Shown: positions 31,101-46,100 of the stretch, piece after piece
How the letters are laid out: each line of letters begins with the position of its first letter
Position numbering within the stretch: the first letter of the stretch is position 1
Assembly: GCA_947247005.1 (NCBI GenBank)
Contig: OX365949.1
Span: 9,558,001-9,622,000 of the forward strand
DNA: 64,000 nucleotides
Origin: Spisula solida
Taxonomy: Eukaryota; Mollusca; Bivalvia; Venerida; Mactridae
Direction of reading: 5' to 3'
Position numbers and translations under genes: made by a program
The notes under the pieces: model-generated
What the model saw: only the letters and a program-made list of their open reading frames with translations
Database searches by the model: none
Told to the model about the DNA's origin: nothing

Positions 31101-34100
31101 TTGAAGTGACCGACCCGATTAATCCATTTATTACTCCACGTATAACTCTAGCGCGATAAATTGCAGTTCACAAACACCATTTTGCCTATATTTTTGTTAT
31201 GGTTCAAGGACCATAACATTTGCCTATGAAAGCCTTCAAATATTTGGCGTAACATATCAAATCTGCTCCTTAATATTCAGAAACGATAATATAGTGGATT
31301 TTGTGTTTGTTTTTGTATTTCATTTTTTGAAAACCACTGCTCTGAATCAAAATTATTTGGACACAAATGGTCGTTGGGTAACCCTTTTCCAAAATTCTGA
31401 AAAAAACTTTGATGAGATATAACAACAACATGAATATTAGGGAGTGGAGCACATTTTCCCTATATTGATGTACTAACATTGATAACTTTCTCAGTCTTTT
31501 CTTGACAACCAGCACTCTGATTTCAAAATAAATTCGCTCGAATATTGCTTGGGTGACACTTTACCAAATCTTTTAAAACAATTTAGGTTTCGTCGAAAGA
31601 CATTGTCGCTAGGGGATAAATTCCACTTTTCCGCAGTGGTTGTAACAGAAAACTTTGGACAATTTCCTCGCCGAAACTTAATATCTGATAGAAAACAAAT
31701 ATTACAGGAGTGTTCCTTGGTTAAATCGTTTACAATTAAAACGCATTAAAAGAAACAATACTGATACAGGTCAAGACATATATACCCTCCAAAAGAAACA
31801 CATATCGCGAAAACATGTGACAATTCAATATTATGGGCACATTTCGAAAAGTGCATTGATTTTTTCTAAGGACTTTGATAACGGTTTAGTTTAGCTAGAT
31901 GCAAAATATAAAAATTAATGTTGCAATTAGTTTGAGCTTTAAAGTTATAACGACTCGCCTGTTATTGCGCTCGAGTTATACTAGTAGTCTGGAACTACAC
32001 GTAACATACATAACGTAAACTGAGTATTGTTAAACAAGTTCAACAACTAATAGTACCGCTTTACCAGTATGTGAGCAGCAAGTTCCATTTGTCCTCATCA
32101 GCACGTTCGTAGACACCGACGACCTTCATGTTTAGTATGACTTCTAAAAATTATGACTAGTATAAAATTCATGCATGAATACACTGACCAACATATCATT
32201 TATAACAATAAAACAATTATTTCTGATAATTAGTGAAATGTAAGACAATTTATAGATAAACAGACGAGGAAGGCAGCACTCGACTTAAACAGCCCAACAT
32301 AGAAAACATGAAAATACACATACCACAATTACACGATACAATGCCCATCACTACAAATAGATGACTTTATAACAAAAAGGCACATACCATGACCAACGCA
32401 ACCACACAATCACTACACCTCACACCAAAAGTCTGCCGCTTCAGTCAGTCAAACTAAACCGGAGTAAGAGCCAGGTGACAAGAATGTTACAAACGGACGA
32501 GACACAGCACTGGGGAATACGGTAACATTAATGTACGAGTTTTGAAGTTTAACACGGCTATATACGGTACAATACGAGACAACAGTATACGATTTGAAAT
32601 ACTTACATTATTACAGTATCAATACAACAGTAAGTGCCATGTGATGGCTGTAAACAAGCCTCACCGTACTTCACTGATGTTATCATTTGCAATAACCTCC
32701 CTTCATGGAAATAGCCATGTCCCGATTTCTTCCGATACCACCCGATTCATCACAATTCCTCACTATAATTATCACAAATTTTCACAGGAATTCCCCGAAG
32801 CTTCCCCTAGACCACGAGGAATCTGTTCCCGATGTCCTGAAATCTTATAATTTCAATCGGGAGTACATCGCCGATGTGGAATTCCTCAGTAGGACATTTT
32901 AAAATGTGTTCATGTTATATAATATTATGTATATAAATATATTTTTTATACCAGAGCGGCTGTCGATGCCACGTTGGATTTAATTACCAATGTATGTCAT
33001 GAGTATGAAACCCTTGCGCTCACAAAGGAAATAGGAACTGTACAACTAGGTCAGTTGTTGACGGCATTTGATGATGGGCTCCACTTCTGTTGTAAGCTTA
33101 CTTATTTTTTTGTACTGACGACTTTCAAATGATTTAAAAAAAATTACCGGCGCACTGTACCAGGTGCATTTTGTCGTGAATTATAGCAACAAAAAGGTAT
33201 AATAAATAACACTTTTTATGGATAATACATTTGACATGTGATCACCAACAAGTGGTCCAACCCTGTTCATGCCTGTGATTTTTCCCAAAGTATATGGCTT
33301 ACATTTTTTATACCCTCGCAAACGAAGTTTGAAGGGGGTATGTTGGTTGGTTGGTCTGTTAGCAAAGTCGTGCCCGCTCTGTAACTTTGCCATTTCCTTT
33401 TGGATATTTATAATACTTGGAACGTACAAATGTTCACCACACCAAGAAGGTGTGTCAAGCGCAAGACCTAGGTCCATAGTTCAAAGGTCAAGGTCACACT
33501 TGGAGGGCAAAGGTTAAAATGCACAAATAGGCATGTGATTCGAGTCCGCTATGTACTTTTGTCATCTCTTAATGGATATTTATTAGACTTGGTACAAATG
33601 TTCACCACATCAAGGCAATTACAATGTGTCATGCGCAAGACCTAGGTCCCTAGGTCATACTTAGAGGTCAAAGGATATATAGTCATGCAAGTCTTGTACG
33701 CTCTGTCACTTTGTCGACTTGATTTTATAATTGATTGGTTCAAATCTTTACCACATCAAGATGGTGTACCATGCGCAGGACTCAGGTCCATGGTTTAATG
33801 GTCAAGGTCACACTAAGAAATAAAAGGCTCAAATAGGCATGTTATTCGATCCCGCTCTGTTGTTTTGTCATTTTTATTGGATATTTAAAAGACTTGATAC
33901 AAATGAAAACCACATCAAGACGATGTGTCTTGCAATAGACCCATGTCCCTTGCTCAATGTTCAAGGTCACACTTAGAGGTCAAAGGTGATATAGTCATGT
34001 AAGCTAGTCGTGTCCGCTCTTTAACTTTCTCGTTTCTTACTGAATTTTAAAAGTTAAAAGTAACTATACGTTTGATAATATTCCTGGGTCAAGGCAGTGC

Positions 34101-37100
34101 TGCGAGGGTAAGACTCGTCAATCCAGTGATAGCTTTAGTTTTATTTGATCACAAGGCCGCAAAATGTATGTAACAAATTACATGATTCAAAACGTTGTGT
34201 TTCTATTCTATTCTTTTGTATTGCATACAAGCTGAAAGATCATAAATTGAGACTACACCACGATTTAAAGCGGTCGCGTATTTCCCATGATACTTTGCAA
34301 CTGTATGTAAAGCTAACCGGTGATTACTCTAACTTTATCAATAAACAAACATACATAATATAAACATTGCACGGTCGACAAAACGGCTTGTTATCAATGC
34401 ATATTGAAATAGTAACATTAAAAGTGAATATGCACAATACTGAACAAAAATACATACATGTAGTTGTAGAATTGAGAATGCAACAGGGACACTGTGTTTT
34501 GATTAATGCTCCCGTGGCTGGTAAACAGAGACTCTATGAGAAAGGACAAACACAGTTTTGTAAGATATCATTCTTATTCTTGCAGCCTGCGTAACCGAAT
34601 TTGTTACGGCTCTTACTTTTGAACCCACCGACTATCATCGCACTGAGGTGGCAGGACAATATACAACGGTGGGCGATTTCCCTGCAATGTGCGATTCAAC
34701 TCCTTTGTAAGTATTATACTTATCAAATTTTATCAGGGTCAACAACTTTCCTTGCTGGTATTTTGCAACTTTGATAGGCTGTTTGAAGTTTCACAAAACG
34801 TTTAACTGACATGTAAAATATTGTTAACAAACAATACTTGTTCAAAATGCCAATGCTTAAGCGCTTTTAAGCCCAACACTACAGTGTTTTAGCTACATTA
34901 ACGAATTTGTATCAACAATATGTTGCTATGTACTTTGTGCCGTCCGTAACTTGAAAAGTAATTTTGCCGCAATCTTCAACCTTGATATGACTATTAGACA
35001 GCTGGAGAATACATCTTATTCGGATTCGATCGGTTCATTTTCACGTTCAGTTTCGTGTTTAGCATGGTGTCGTGTGATTGTATTTTTTATGCCTCCCATC
35101 TTTGATGAGGGGGTATATTGCTTTGCACATGTCTGTTTGTCGGTCGTATGAAATGGTTTTGTTCATAAACTCAAGAACGCTTTGCCCTGTGATCTTCAAA
35201 CTTTAGGTTGGTCATCAACAGTAGATGACCCCTATTGATTTTGGGGTCGATAGGACAAAGATCAATGTGACTGTGACCTTTGCCATTTCCGACTATTGGG
35301 CTGCCATGGGGGCATACGTGTTTTACAAACATCTCTTGTTTCTATTGTTTTCTTCTCGGTGCTGATTTCCCTGTCCGATTTTTGTATTATCGCTCCGAAC
35401 TAGTATTTGAGCAATGTACGGTCTTCATAGTGTGCAGAAATATTTGCTTTTGTTTCTCATAACTATAAGTATTTGTGCTGCAGTCATCAAACTTCGAGGG
35501 AATACTAGTCAGCATAATGCATTTGAGTTATGAACATTTACATGGTCAAATGGAAAGTAGAGGCATCCGGGTCCTATGGACACATTTTGTACGCTTAACT
35601 AGGACCCCCGAACTCGCTTCCATTGTTCTTTTTGTTTTAGAGGCTGGTAATGTGCTTCTCTCCTCTATGATGTCACCAGCTGATTACATAATAATATTGT
35701 AGATCTAGTACCTTTTAGGTGAATTTGTACTGATTTGTTCTAACTTGATATTCATGTATGGTCCAACTCGGCTACTTATCGAAGATTTTACTTTCCTATG
35801 CTGTATTCGCTATTATGGCATAATGTTAGTAGGTAGTAGGTTTACTAACTTCCCCTACATGACTGTATTATTGTGCATGTACATTAAACGTTTTCTGGTG
35901 TTTTCGTTTTCAGTAAAACCGCTTTGACCACACTTTATGATAATCAACAATGTAGGAGTAATGCGCTTACCTTTAGTGCCGGCGGCATCACAACAGACAA
36001 CATTGGGACACTGGATCAAACTTTTGATCCTAGTGCGAGTTATTGTGGTAGCGACCAACAAGGTATGTTCTCCACAAGTACAATACTACTTAAATGAGAA
36101 GACACACAGAGATAATTTCTTGCAATAAACGCATGGTTAATGAACAATGCAAAATCTGCGAAGCAATTGTCTATATTTAAATTGCACCTAGACGTCATAC
36201 ACTAAATATACAATACAAGTAACAACAGACATATGTAGGTAAGCCTAGTGGCATTCACAGTTAAATATTAAATATATTTCATAGCAACTTATTTGTAGTT
36301 CAGTATATCAGGAGTTAAAGTTAATAGATGTACAATATTAAAGAGATGAGCATAACTATATTTACGTAATATTATATAATATTATTATGTTTTTCCGTAG
36401 TGAAGACATTCATGATTATATAACAATATGTGGATCGTTACTACAGAAATTACATAGTATTTTAGTTGTTCGAGAATCGAACACATATATTTATATACAC
36501 ACATTTCTACTTCCACTATACTTAAGTAAATGAAACTTTGGCTTGCCTGTAAATGGGGATATTTCTTGACTAGTGTGCACTGGAGTGATGAAATTGAGTT
36601 TAAATGCATTGTAAATATGCATGTTATGTAGTGAAACTGGACAATCTGGAATATTTTGGTATTCTTACATTGATGCCAAAATGAAAGTAGAATAGGGTAA
36701 AACCCGGATTGAATCAGTCCGGACATGTGTAAAAATAGGTAGACCATGTTTGATGGACAAAATATTTCTTAGAAGATACATGACCCCCCTTTTTTATTGT
36801 ATTATTTTAAAATGATATATGTCTTCCTGCTGGCCATAGGCTAAAAGAGTTAAAAATATGGGGCCTACCATTGTAACTTTACATTGAACTAAAGAGCAAA
36901 TTTATTTGGTGGTTTCTAACCTAAAAACCACTTCCATACTAAACTGTTACGTAATCGTATACTGCGGTACTGTCCCAGTATTTCTAATTATATCGAGGCC
37001 CTGGTTCCATTGCGTAATCAATCTAGCTACTCTCAACAAGCCGTACGCAGAATATCCATAACTCCGAGTATCACTCTATAAACTGTTACACATACACGTA

Positions 37101-40100
37101 GTTTTGTAGTTGGTTAGGTTAGATTAATCAGACGGTAGTATCCGATGTTACACGTATCTGGATTATTTGGACTAATACATTTAAACATACACTGTTATAA
37201 TTTCGATCAGCATCCAAACTGCTGAAAAACACTAGAAACTGTCGGGGCGCAGAAAATTATTTGACTTGTACTTCCTGCATGCATTCAATCCAATCGTGAA
37301 AACTCGAGCATTTCCGTTTGTCTCTCTTAAATAGTTCAATGCTTACAGGCCGAGGTGATCAAAATGTGATTCATTCGAATAACTCCAGGCTTTCAGCGCT
37401 TTGATTACTTTTTGGTAATAAAGAAAAAGGTATTGATAAACTTGCATGGTAACGGTTCTGGTGATGAATATATGGATACCATAGTCTGATAGCCAGTTCA
37501 TCTCCGACGAAGCACTAGCGTCGTGTACATACCCGTGTAGTGGCATTAAGTTATACAGGTCCTTACAAAATCAAAGCACTGAGAGTGTTGATGGGGGCGA
37601 TCTGGTTGCTGCTATTTACCGGCTTTACACGTTTGATGTTTGTTTTCTTACTGCCGATCTTGTATTGAATATCAAAATCAGCCTATGTGACTATAAAGGT
37701 TTGTTGGGTATCTAGATAATTATAAAAAGGGGAATATTAATTAGGGCCCCGCATAAATATTTTTGCGGTGCCCTATAGTTATCACCTTTCCCGTTCGTCT
37801 ATCTGTCTGTACGACCGTCCGCATTTCTTTTTTCTTACTAACTTGAAAATCATTTTAGGTATTGACTTCAAACTTAAAACTTAAGCTCACAACAACAGTA
37901 CGCTATCTTAAGGAAAGTAACACTACTCTCCCTACAATATTGAAAGAATTTAGTCTGTCAAAATTTATTTCAAACTTTATAAAAGTCAAAGTTCATCATG
38001 GTTTCTATATAGGAATATAAACCTGTGCTTGTTAAACAACTTTGATTTAATTGTAGAAGGAAGTGAATTACTTTAATTCAGGCATCAACGTACTAAATTT
38101 TGAGGTATGACTTTATTATTGTGTCTTTGATAATTATACAACCCCACTATACTTCTACACTTCCCCCCTCTTACGACATGCTACCATGGGGCCCTGGACA
38201 CGACAGTGATAATTCTAGTTTATTTAGAATGCATGTATTGAATGTGTATATCAAAAATGGTTCTAAAATAACATTACGCGTCAATTTATAAGATTCTACA
38301 GTACCGTCTTGTAATCACTTCCCTCACAGCGTGAGACAGTGTAAAGAAAGCTAGTATTTATCTGGGCCAGTGCCATGCCATATGATTACATAACAGTACT
38401 TTTCAGACGATATACAATTCATTGATAAAACCGTAATTGGCACTGGTATGGAGATTGGTGTAACGCTTCTATATTCTTCAAATAGCTAAATCCGCAACCT
38501 CGGATACAAATTCTAAAAATAGCTATACAGCAGTTCTATATTCGCATAAAATACATGTTTGCCAAATAATATGCCCCCTTTTTACAATTATGTGTATTAA
38601 CCACATGCCTATGAAGTCACATAAAGTCTATTTTGATATTTGACAAGATCGGCAGAAAGAAAACGAAAATAAACGTGTAAAGTAGGTTTGAGCTTTTAAA
38701 CAGCTACCAGAAAACCTCCCATCAGCACTCTCAGTGCTTTGATTGCTTAATATTGTGAGCTTTTGTTATTTTTCACAAAACGTAGTATCAACTACACACA
38801 GACACACGACCAAATAGGACACTGACAATGCATATTTATTAAATGTATTATGGAGTTATTCAATGTAAAATGGCGGGGTCGAAATAAATGATTTATTTGT
38901 ACATAAAAAATAGCTACCTTTGTATCAAGTCGAAATATCTAATCGCAGTAATCTAACGATAAATGATAGTTTTAATTATCTTTTAACTTTGTGTCGATAA
39001 AAGAATAAATGAACCAATATCTATTTAACGTGTTCATGTCTTTAAAGTAGTGCCATATAATTAAATAATTAGTGCTAGAATTATGTTGACTTGCTTTGAA
39101 CTAATGACCAGAATCAAGCATTTGTATTGAAACAATGTGATATATAGTATATAGTATGTCCTTTATATTAAAGGGATAAGATGTACATGATTTTAATACA
39201 TTCATTGTAGGGGTAGGAATAGACTATACAAATGTCATTGTTTGGGTAAGAATATACTATATAAATTGGCTGTCTGTGTTTGATTGTATCTTGCGAGACT
39301 TTTATAGATGTATAGGTTAATTGTTTAAAGACATATTCTTTGCTATAAAAGTTAAACATCTACAATGTTACGTATCGAAGTAATTAAATGGTAATCTAAG
39401 TCCGTGTGTATTCATACTACACATTTTTGGCATTATTAAAGCCACATTAGGTCTTAAAAGGCTATTTTCAAAAATCATAGCTCGATACCCTATTTGAAGA
39501 GCCATGTGTTTTACGTACTATAGTTGGATCACAAAAGGTGAAAAACACAATAAGATGGATGAAAACGAAAAACAACCCCCTGTTGGTTTGTTTACAAAAT
39601 AATGAATTCTAAACAAAAATGCACAATTTATAATTTAAGGGAAGCAACTGTTGTAAAATTAGTATTTTGTCATCCATACATTTTCCTAAATGTGATTTTT
39701 GGCATACTATTTCGACAGATACATATTACATTCTGTCGTCATATATTGGTCATTTGTGAAAATACCCCAATTCCTTGTACGAGGGGTGATCAACAAAATT
39801 AATACGCGGAAAAGTGCTGTTGTTTCTTTATTTATCATTATAAGTCTATGTAACTTTCTAAACATGAAGATAAATTTATTTCAAATTGATTCACTGCTGA
39901 TCAATAATATTGACCAAAGACGGCATGAACGCGGTTTCCTATGGCAACGTCACTCGACGTCATGCGGCCCAAATTTTCATATTTTCCAACGTTTTAAATA
40001 GCAAACGATGACGTAATATTCGAGCGTTTTTAATTTTATAATGTTCTAAAGGGTGGAATATGAATGTACAATGATGATATTACATTCATCATTTCCAAAA

Positions 40101-43100
40101 AATGTTTTAACGTCAATACTCCGTTTTAGAGTTATTTGCTTTGAAGTTGTTGTCTGAAAATGAGTGCGGTACCGAAAACGGCGAATGATATGACATAATA
40201 CCAATGTCAATATTGCAAAATGCAACTAATATGTAGTAGCACACAAAAATGTGTCGGTTTTGCATATTCTCACATAAATAGTCATGTGAAATTAATGCCG
40301 ACATGCACATGGGCTGTACAACTACAATAACGTCAACTTACGTCATCAATATTAATGTTCTTCAGCAGCTAATTATTATAATTTACATACAAGTTGCAAA
40401 GAAAAACTATTGATTTTTGGTTGACAGGTCTATGAAGTATATCTGGTTGTACAGCTATTTTTTGAAGAATCATTCAATGCGCTATACATGATGAATTGTG
40501 CCACGAATGAGTATGTATACTGTAATATGTAACGACGTCGAGATGACGTTGGGCCGGTGTAGCCATAGTGACGTCGCGGTTTCTATAATTTTTCGACCAA
40601 ATATTACGTTATAGTTAGAACATATTAAGTAAATTTTAATGATTAAAAAGGGCGGAGCGAGCGAAGCAAAGCGAGTCCTTTTTAGTCATTAAAATTTACT
40701 TAATATGTTCTAACTAACTTAGAATATAACATTTTGCATTCTGATTGGCCGATAGAAAGTAGCGCCAACGCATGACGTCTAGTCTGTGAAGAGAAAATTT
40801 TAATAATTAAATTTTCATTGGCTCATAATGTAGGTTATATTCTAACTTGGGGTTAATGTTTTTATAGTTATGTATTTGCAATACGCCAATCTATTATCTG
40901 ACCGATTTTCTTCAGTATTAGTCACGTAACAAAGATTCCAGAGCATTTTTCCGCGTATTTGTTGATCACCCCTCGTAATTAGTCTATGTACTGGATGATC
41001 GGAAAAAGACATTTAAGAAAACATTAATTTTGTAGACAGAAATCCAGCTGCTCATTTATTAGTATTACTGCAGGTTACTAAGTTATTTTATCTTGATTGT
41101 GGAACAATTAAAATATACACACGTTATATTAAATAATCACCCGACACATTATTCCTGATGGTCCCCTTTGCCATTATTATATGAGAAATGGGTAGGCAAT
41201 GTTTCACTTTTTATGCTGAGCAATGGACATACTTTTGTTAATGTTTTACTTTTACCACATTATACATGTGAGTGGCTTCACTAGAAACTGGGCAGTGAAT
41301 TCACATGTTCGCATCTGAACAAGTTTCGGTGTTTTATTCTAAAAAAAACACAGTTTGATATTCATTATTTCGATCGCTCTGCATTTTACAGCACAACAAG
41401 ACATAGTTGACATATTTCCTCGAAACGTTACGTCATTCGGCTTTGCGGAGTGAGTATATAGGCTTGCTTGAAATATCCATTTTTGGGGATGTGGATGGTT
41501 CGATCTATGTCTGACTCTTGCGTGGATGGCTAGGCGCTGCCGTTGTTTCTGTTTGACTTTGGATTGTCGGTGCACTACAGTATTTAGTAATGACGTCAAA
41601 CGTGACAACAAGTCACCAGTCAGCTGTGTTTAACGTAAATTTAAGCACACCTTCGTATCCTCTTTGTGTATATATGTAAAGTTGTTGAGTGATTTAGAAT
41701 ACTTAATAATACCGCCAATATTGTCTTTGTAGTTGATTTCGACTGCGCTATGACCGAATCGGCTGGTACAGAGTTTAAGACCTGCATTACCGCCGCTTCC
41801 ACAGCATGCCAGTAAGTATTCCAGTGAAACAAACAACAGAAATATTAGTCGATAATGCAACTATCGCTCCTGTAATGATGAATATACATGAACATTTGTA
41901 TGCCCTGGTATTTATAGATGCGGGAGGCTTATAGTGATTGTCCGTTCAATTGAAAATTTTATCCAAAACTTTCAAATTTTTGAAACTCAAATATTTTCAA
42001 AGTCCATCAATGCGTTGCTTTCAAACTTGACATACTTGTTGACCATCACACGTGTCATGTGTTATGCCTTATTTCATACACTTGCATATGTATATGTGAA
42101 TATGTCGCTGGCTTAGAATGAGAAGGACGTCAGTAAAATAGCGCTATTTCGAAAAAAAACACAATAAAGCTGTCTGAAAACTACTCTTTACTTATAACCA
42201 AAAAAAAACCTTCACTTCAGTTTGGTCAACATTACCAGTTCCGATTATCATGAGAAGCGCATTGTAATGCGAATTTCAAATATGTATGGGTCTGATAAGG
42301 TCGTAAGTAGCACTCTAAGCCAGCGATATTTAAACTGTGTTTGTATGCCCGCAATGCTTCATAGTTGGAAAAAAGTATTCTATTCTATTGACGCATTTCT
42401 AGTTCAACTGCAGTCAGCTCTGTGTTAAAGAACACGAGCAAACACAGACCACAATAACACTTCCACCCGATCATTTATATTCTATTTGACCTGTAACGTG
42501 GACCAGCTTTCACGGATGGACACGCTGAAAAGCGTTAGCGAAATATTTCCCTTGCTGACATTCGAACAAGGGACCTCTTGATCCGTAGTCAAGAGCTTGA
42601 CCCGCTCGACCATATTGAAACATTGTAAATCAATATATAATACAATGGGGATAACGTATAGAACGGAAGTGATACCCCTGACGGTTTTTCGAGTGTAAAT
42701 TTCGTCGCTTCGGTAAGTAAATCTTGATTTTTCTTTGTTTTGTAAGACGCTTTCAATAAAATCACCTAGCCCACCGTACCCGGCCCTATCGATACTTGCA
42801 GACCCAAGCCCATTTTCCCTTCAAATACCAGTGATTAAGGAGAACATTCGATTCTAGTGCGGTTTTGGTTACTGCACCCCTGGCGACCCGTCTACATTTG
42901 TCCAATTTCTGCCGATTTGCATGGTGTGTTGCTGTTTTATGGGGACAACTTCATTGTTTACCTTATTCTAGGTATGCATTTTGCAAAATTAGTTCGATGC
43001 AGTCAGGTTATGAGGCAGAATAGACGAAAGAACCACTATGATACCCCTGACGGTTGCTGTCCCTCACTGATACCCCTGACGCCTCAAAATACTATAATGT

Positions 43101-46100
43101 TGTAATACGAGACGGTCGGCTTTGAACATGTTCAACCACTAAAAAATCAAGATTCTAATCAATACAGTTATTGCGTAAATACATGAAGAACTTGATAAAC
43201 AATTCCAATAGACAAAAACAGTTGCATACATAGATTTGGAATCGTACAGCAAGTCAAGTTGTGTGTGCTATAACAATTCATATTACAAATTATTATAAAG
43301 GAGTCCGTATTAATTTATTTATTAATCTAACATTTCGACGGCTCATTGTTGAATATTGGAACCACCGTAAATTGGTTGTTATTAAGCTGCTGTTTGCTGT
43401 GCGGGTGCCTTGATACTTCAGTAAGTACTACTTAGGAAGCTCCACCAATCTAAACGAAATGCTTGTTCATAATAGCCAATATTTGACAAGCATTTTTATA
43501 AATTAATTGTGATATATCGTTGTTTCGCATCGAATTGTGTTTAGGAAATATAACTTATGTGAATATTCAGACTTAATAATTCAGATCACCTTACGATGTG
43601 ACGCGGACATTTTTTTATACACGCGTTCGCTTCAATTCAAATATGACATTGTATTACTTCATGACATGTACTTGTATTACATTTCTTATTCTTCTTTCTT
43701 TGAACGCTTTACTTATTAATTACATTTCTATTTATTTACATCCAGTTCTTGTTTACTTTGACCAGTAACCACCCATCAAATTAAAGTAAAGTGTGACTGA
43801 CATGATGTAAATTATAGATGTAGTTTAACTTATACAGCAGATTAATATATTGTGATCTGAGGTACCTTGTACTGCCCTGCATTCAACGAAGCATTATGTG
43901 AGGTGTGTTACGTACCTATGTCGTACCTGCCCAGCGTTCAAGGAAAGTTACCTGTAAACATGTTAAAAATCAGGGTTTTTTGTCGCTATAATCCTTCGTT
44001 GTACGCTTCGTTTGCGGCAAACAATTTGAAAGTATAAGTCCCTGTTTTTTTCGTTCATAGTTTTGAAATATGTACGCATGCACGGGTTTTGCTATTCATT
44101 CTTTTGTTTGCCTCTGTCCGCCATTTTGTTTAATTACACCAATACACGCACACCACCTCAGGATATGGTTATTGTTCAACGAATAACAGGTACGTACCAG
44201 GTAAAAACGTGCGTCACTTTATTTTTTCCTTGAACGCAGGGCTGTTATTCATTGAACGTTATGTTTAAAAAACCTGTTCGTCACGTGAGCGAAGTTTGGC
44301 TAACCATATCCGGAGGTGGTATACCTAAATTGGTAAATTTTAACAAAATGGCGGACAGAGGCAAATAAAAAATGGCAATAATGCAACCCATGCATCCGTA
44401 CATATATCGAAATGCCCTGCGTTCAACGAAGAATTACGTGACGCACGTTTCGACACGTTATTCTTCGTTGAACGCAGGGTGGTCGTGAAGGGAAAAACGG
44501 GGACTTATACTTTCAATGTGTTTGTCGCAAACGAAGCGTACAACCAAGGATTGTAACGACAAAACCCTGTGTTTGCAGGTAACATTCCTTGAACGCAGGG
44601 ATGTTTTGTTATGCTTGTTCAAGTGAATTACACAAGTTAATAACATTATTTAATGTTTGCTTATCGTTCGTGTAGTTATATAAGCGGAAACTCGCAGGCA
44701 CTACTCGGTATCATTTCCGGGTCGCGGAAACTTGTGACAGTTGACTAAATAGCCATCGATCCAGAAACAAGCAATTCAGACGTTGCAGGTATCGATGCAT
44801 GTCAACAAACTCTTTAAATTGACATACCTTTCTATGTCTGAAGTATTCTTATTTACATGTGCGTTTGATTTGAACGATTAACGCTGTGCTTGCTATAAAC
44901 CGGTGTAGTTGTGAACGTAATGTACATGTGTAGAATACCACCAAACTCCTGGCAGTAGCTCACTACCTTAGTCCTTACTTAAGTATAGAAGAAAATATAA
45001 ATAAATCCGTCAACTAGTTCCTTGCGTACTTATATGTCTAAATAGTAAATCGGCTTTCAAAAATAATGTTAACATTAAAAAATAAATTCAGTTTATACTT
45101 CTTCACACCACAAAGCCAATCAAAATGGGTCGCTTTCGATTTCTGATGATATTTTATATTGCCAGTCTTTGTTTTGCCTGTGTCTGATTATATTATAACG
45201 TCTATTTTATCAATAAAACAATGCGTAGGAACTTCTTTTAACGGTTTGTTCTACATTGGTAGAGAAGTGCCAGAATCATGAGTTCTTCATGTATTTACGC
45301 AATTGATTAGAATCTTGATTTTTTAGTGGTTGAACATGTACAGAGCCGACCGTCTCGTATTACAACATTATAGTATTTTGAGGCGTCAGGTGTATCAGTG
45401 AGGGACAGCAACCGTCAGGAGTATCATAGTGGTTATTTCGTCTATTCTGCCTCATAACCTGACTGCATCGAACTAATTTTGCAAAATGCATACCTAGAAT
45501 AAGGTAAAAAACGAAGGTGGCCCCATAAAACAGCAACACACCATGCAAATCGGCAGAAATTGGAAAAAATGTAGACGGGTCGTCAGGGGTGCAGTAACCA
45601 AAACCGCACTAGAATCGAGTGTTCTCCTTAACCACAGGTATTTGAAGGGAAAATGGGCTTGGGTCTGCAAGTATCGATAGGACCGGGTACGGTGGGCTAG
45701 GTGATTTCATTGAAAGCGTCTTACAAAACAAAGAAAAATCAAGATTTACTTACCGAAGCGACGAAATTTACACTCGAAAAACCGTCAGGGGTATCACTTC
45801 CGTTCTATACGTTATCCCCATTGTAATAGTTCACACCCAACTTTGTTTATGGTGAATTAGGTATTACACCAATTACACTTCGGGCTAAATGTAGGGTACT
45901 AGTTTTTGACTTTGTACTTTCATAACATGTTAAAACGTCACTGCGCTGGCGATATATATTTGTATGTTTATTAGTCCCCTACCGGTTATTGACCGGAGGG
46001 GACTATAGGTTTCCCCTTTGTCAGTCCGTCCGTCAGTCAGTCCTTCAAAAAATCTGGATCCTGACATAACTGAAACAGTTTTCCAAGGTAGGTTTATGAA

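Noticed and set aside
36385..36747. A 120-codon minus-strand frame within intron 5
   Set aside because: No domain, no plausible composition, antisense to the gene; a chance frame in AT-rich DNA.
42548..42622. Functional tRNA-Arg(ACG)
   Set aside because: The anticodon stem-loop is good, but T-stem and acceptor do not pair; treated as tRNA-derived.
42857..45548. Two matching open frames (82 and 62 codons) in opposite orientation that look conserved
   Set aside because: They match because they lie in the two copied arms of one element; similarity between copies is not evidence of coding.
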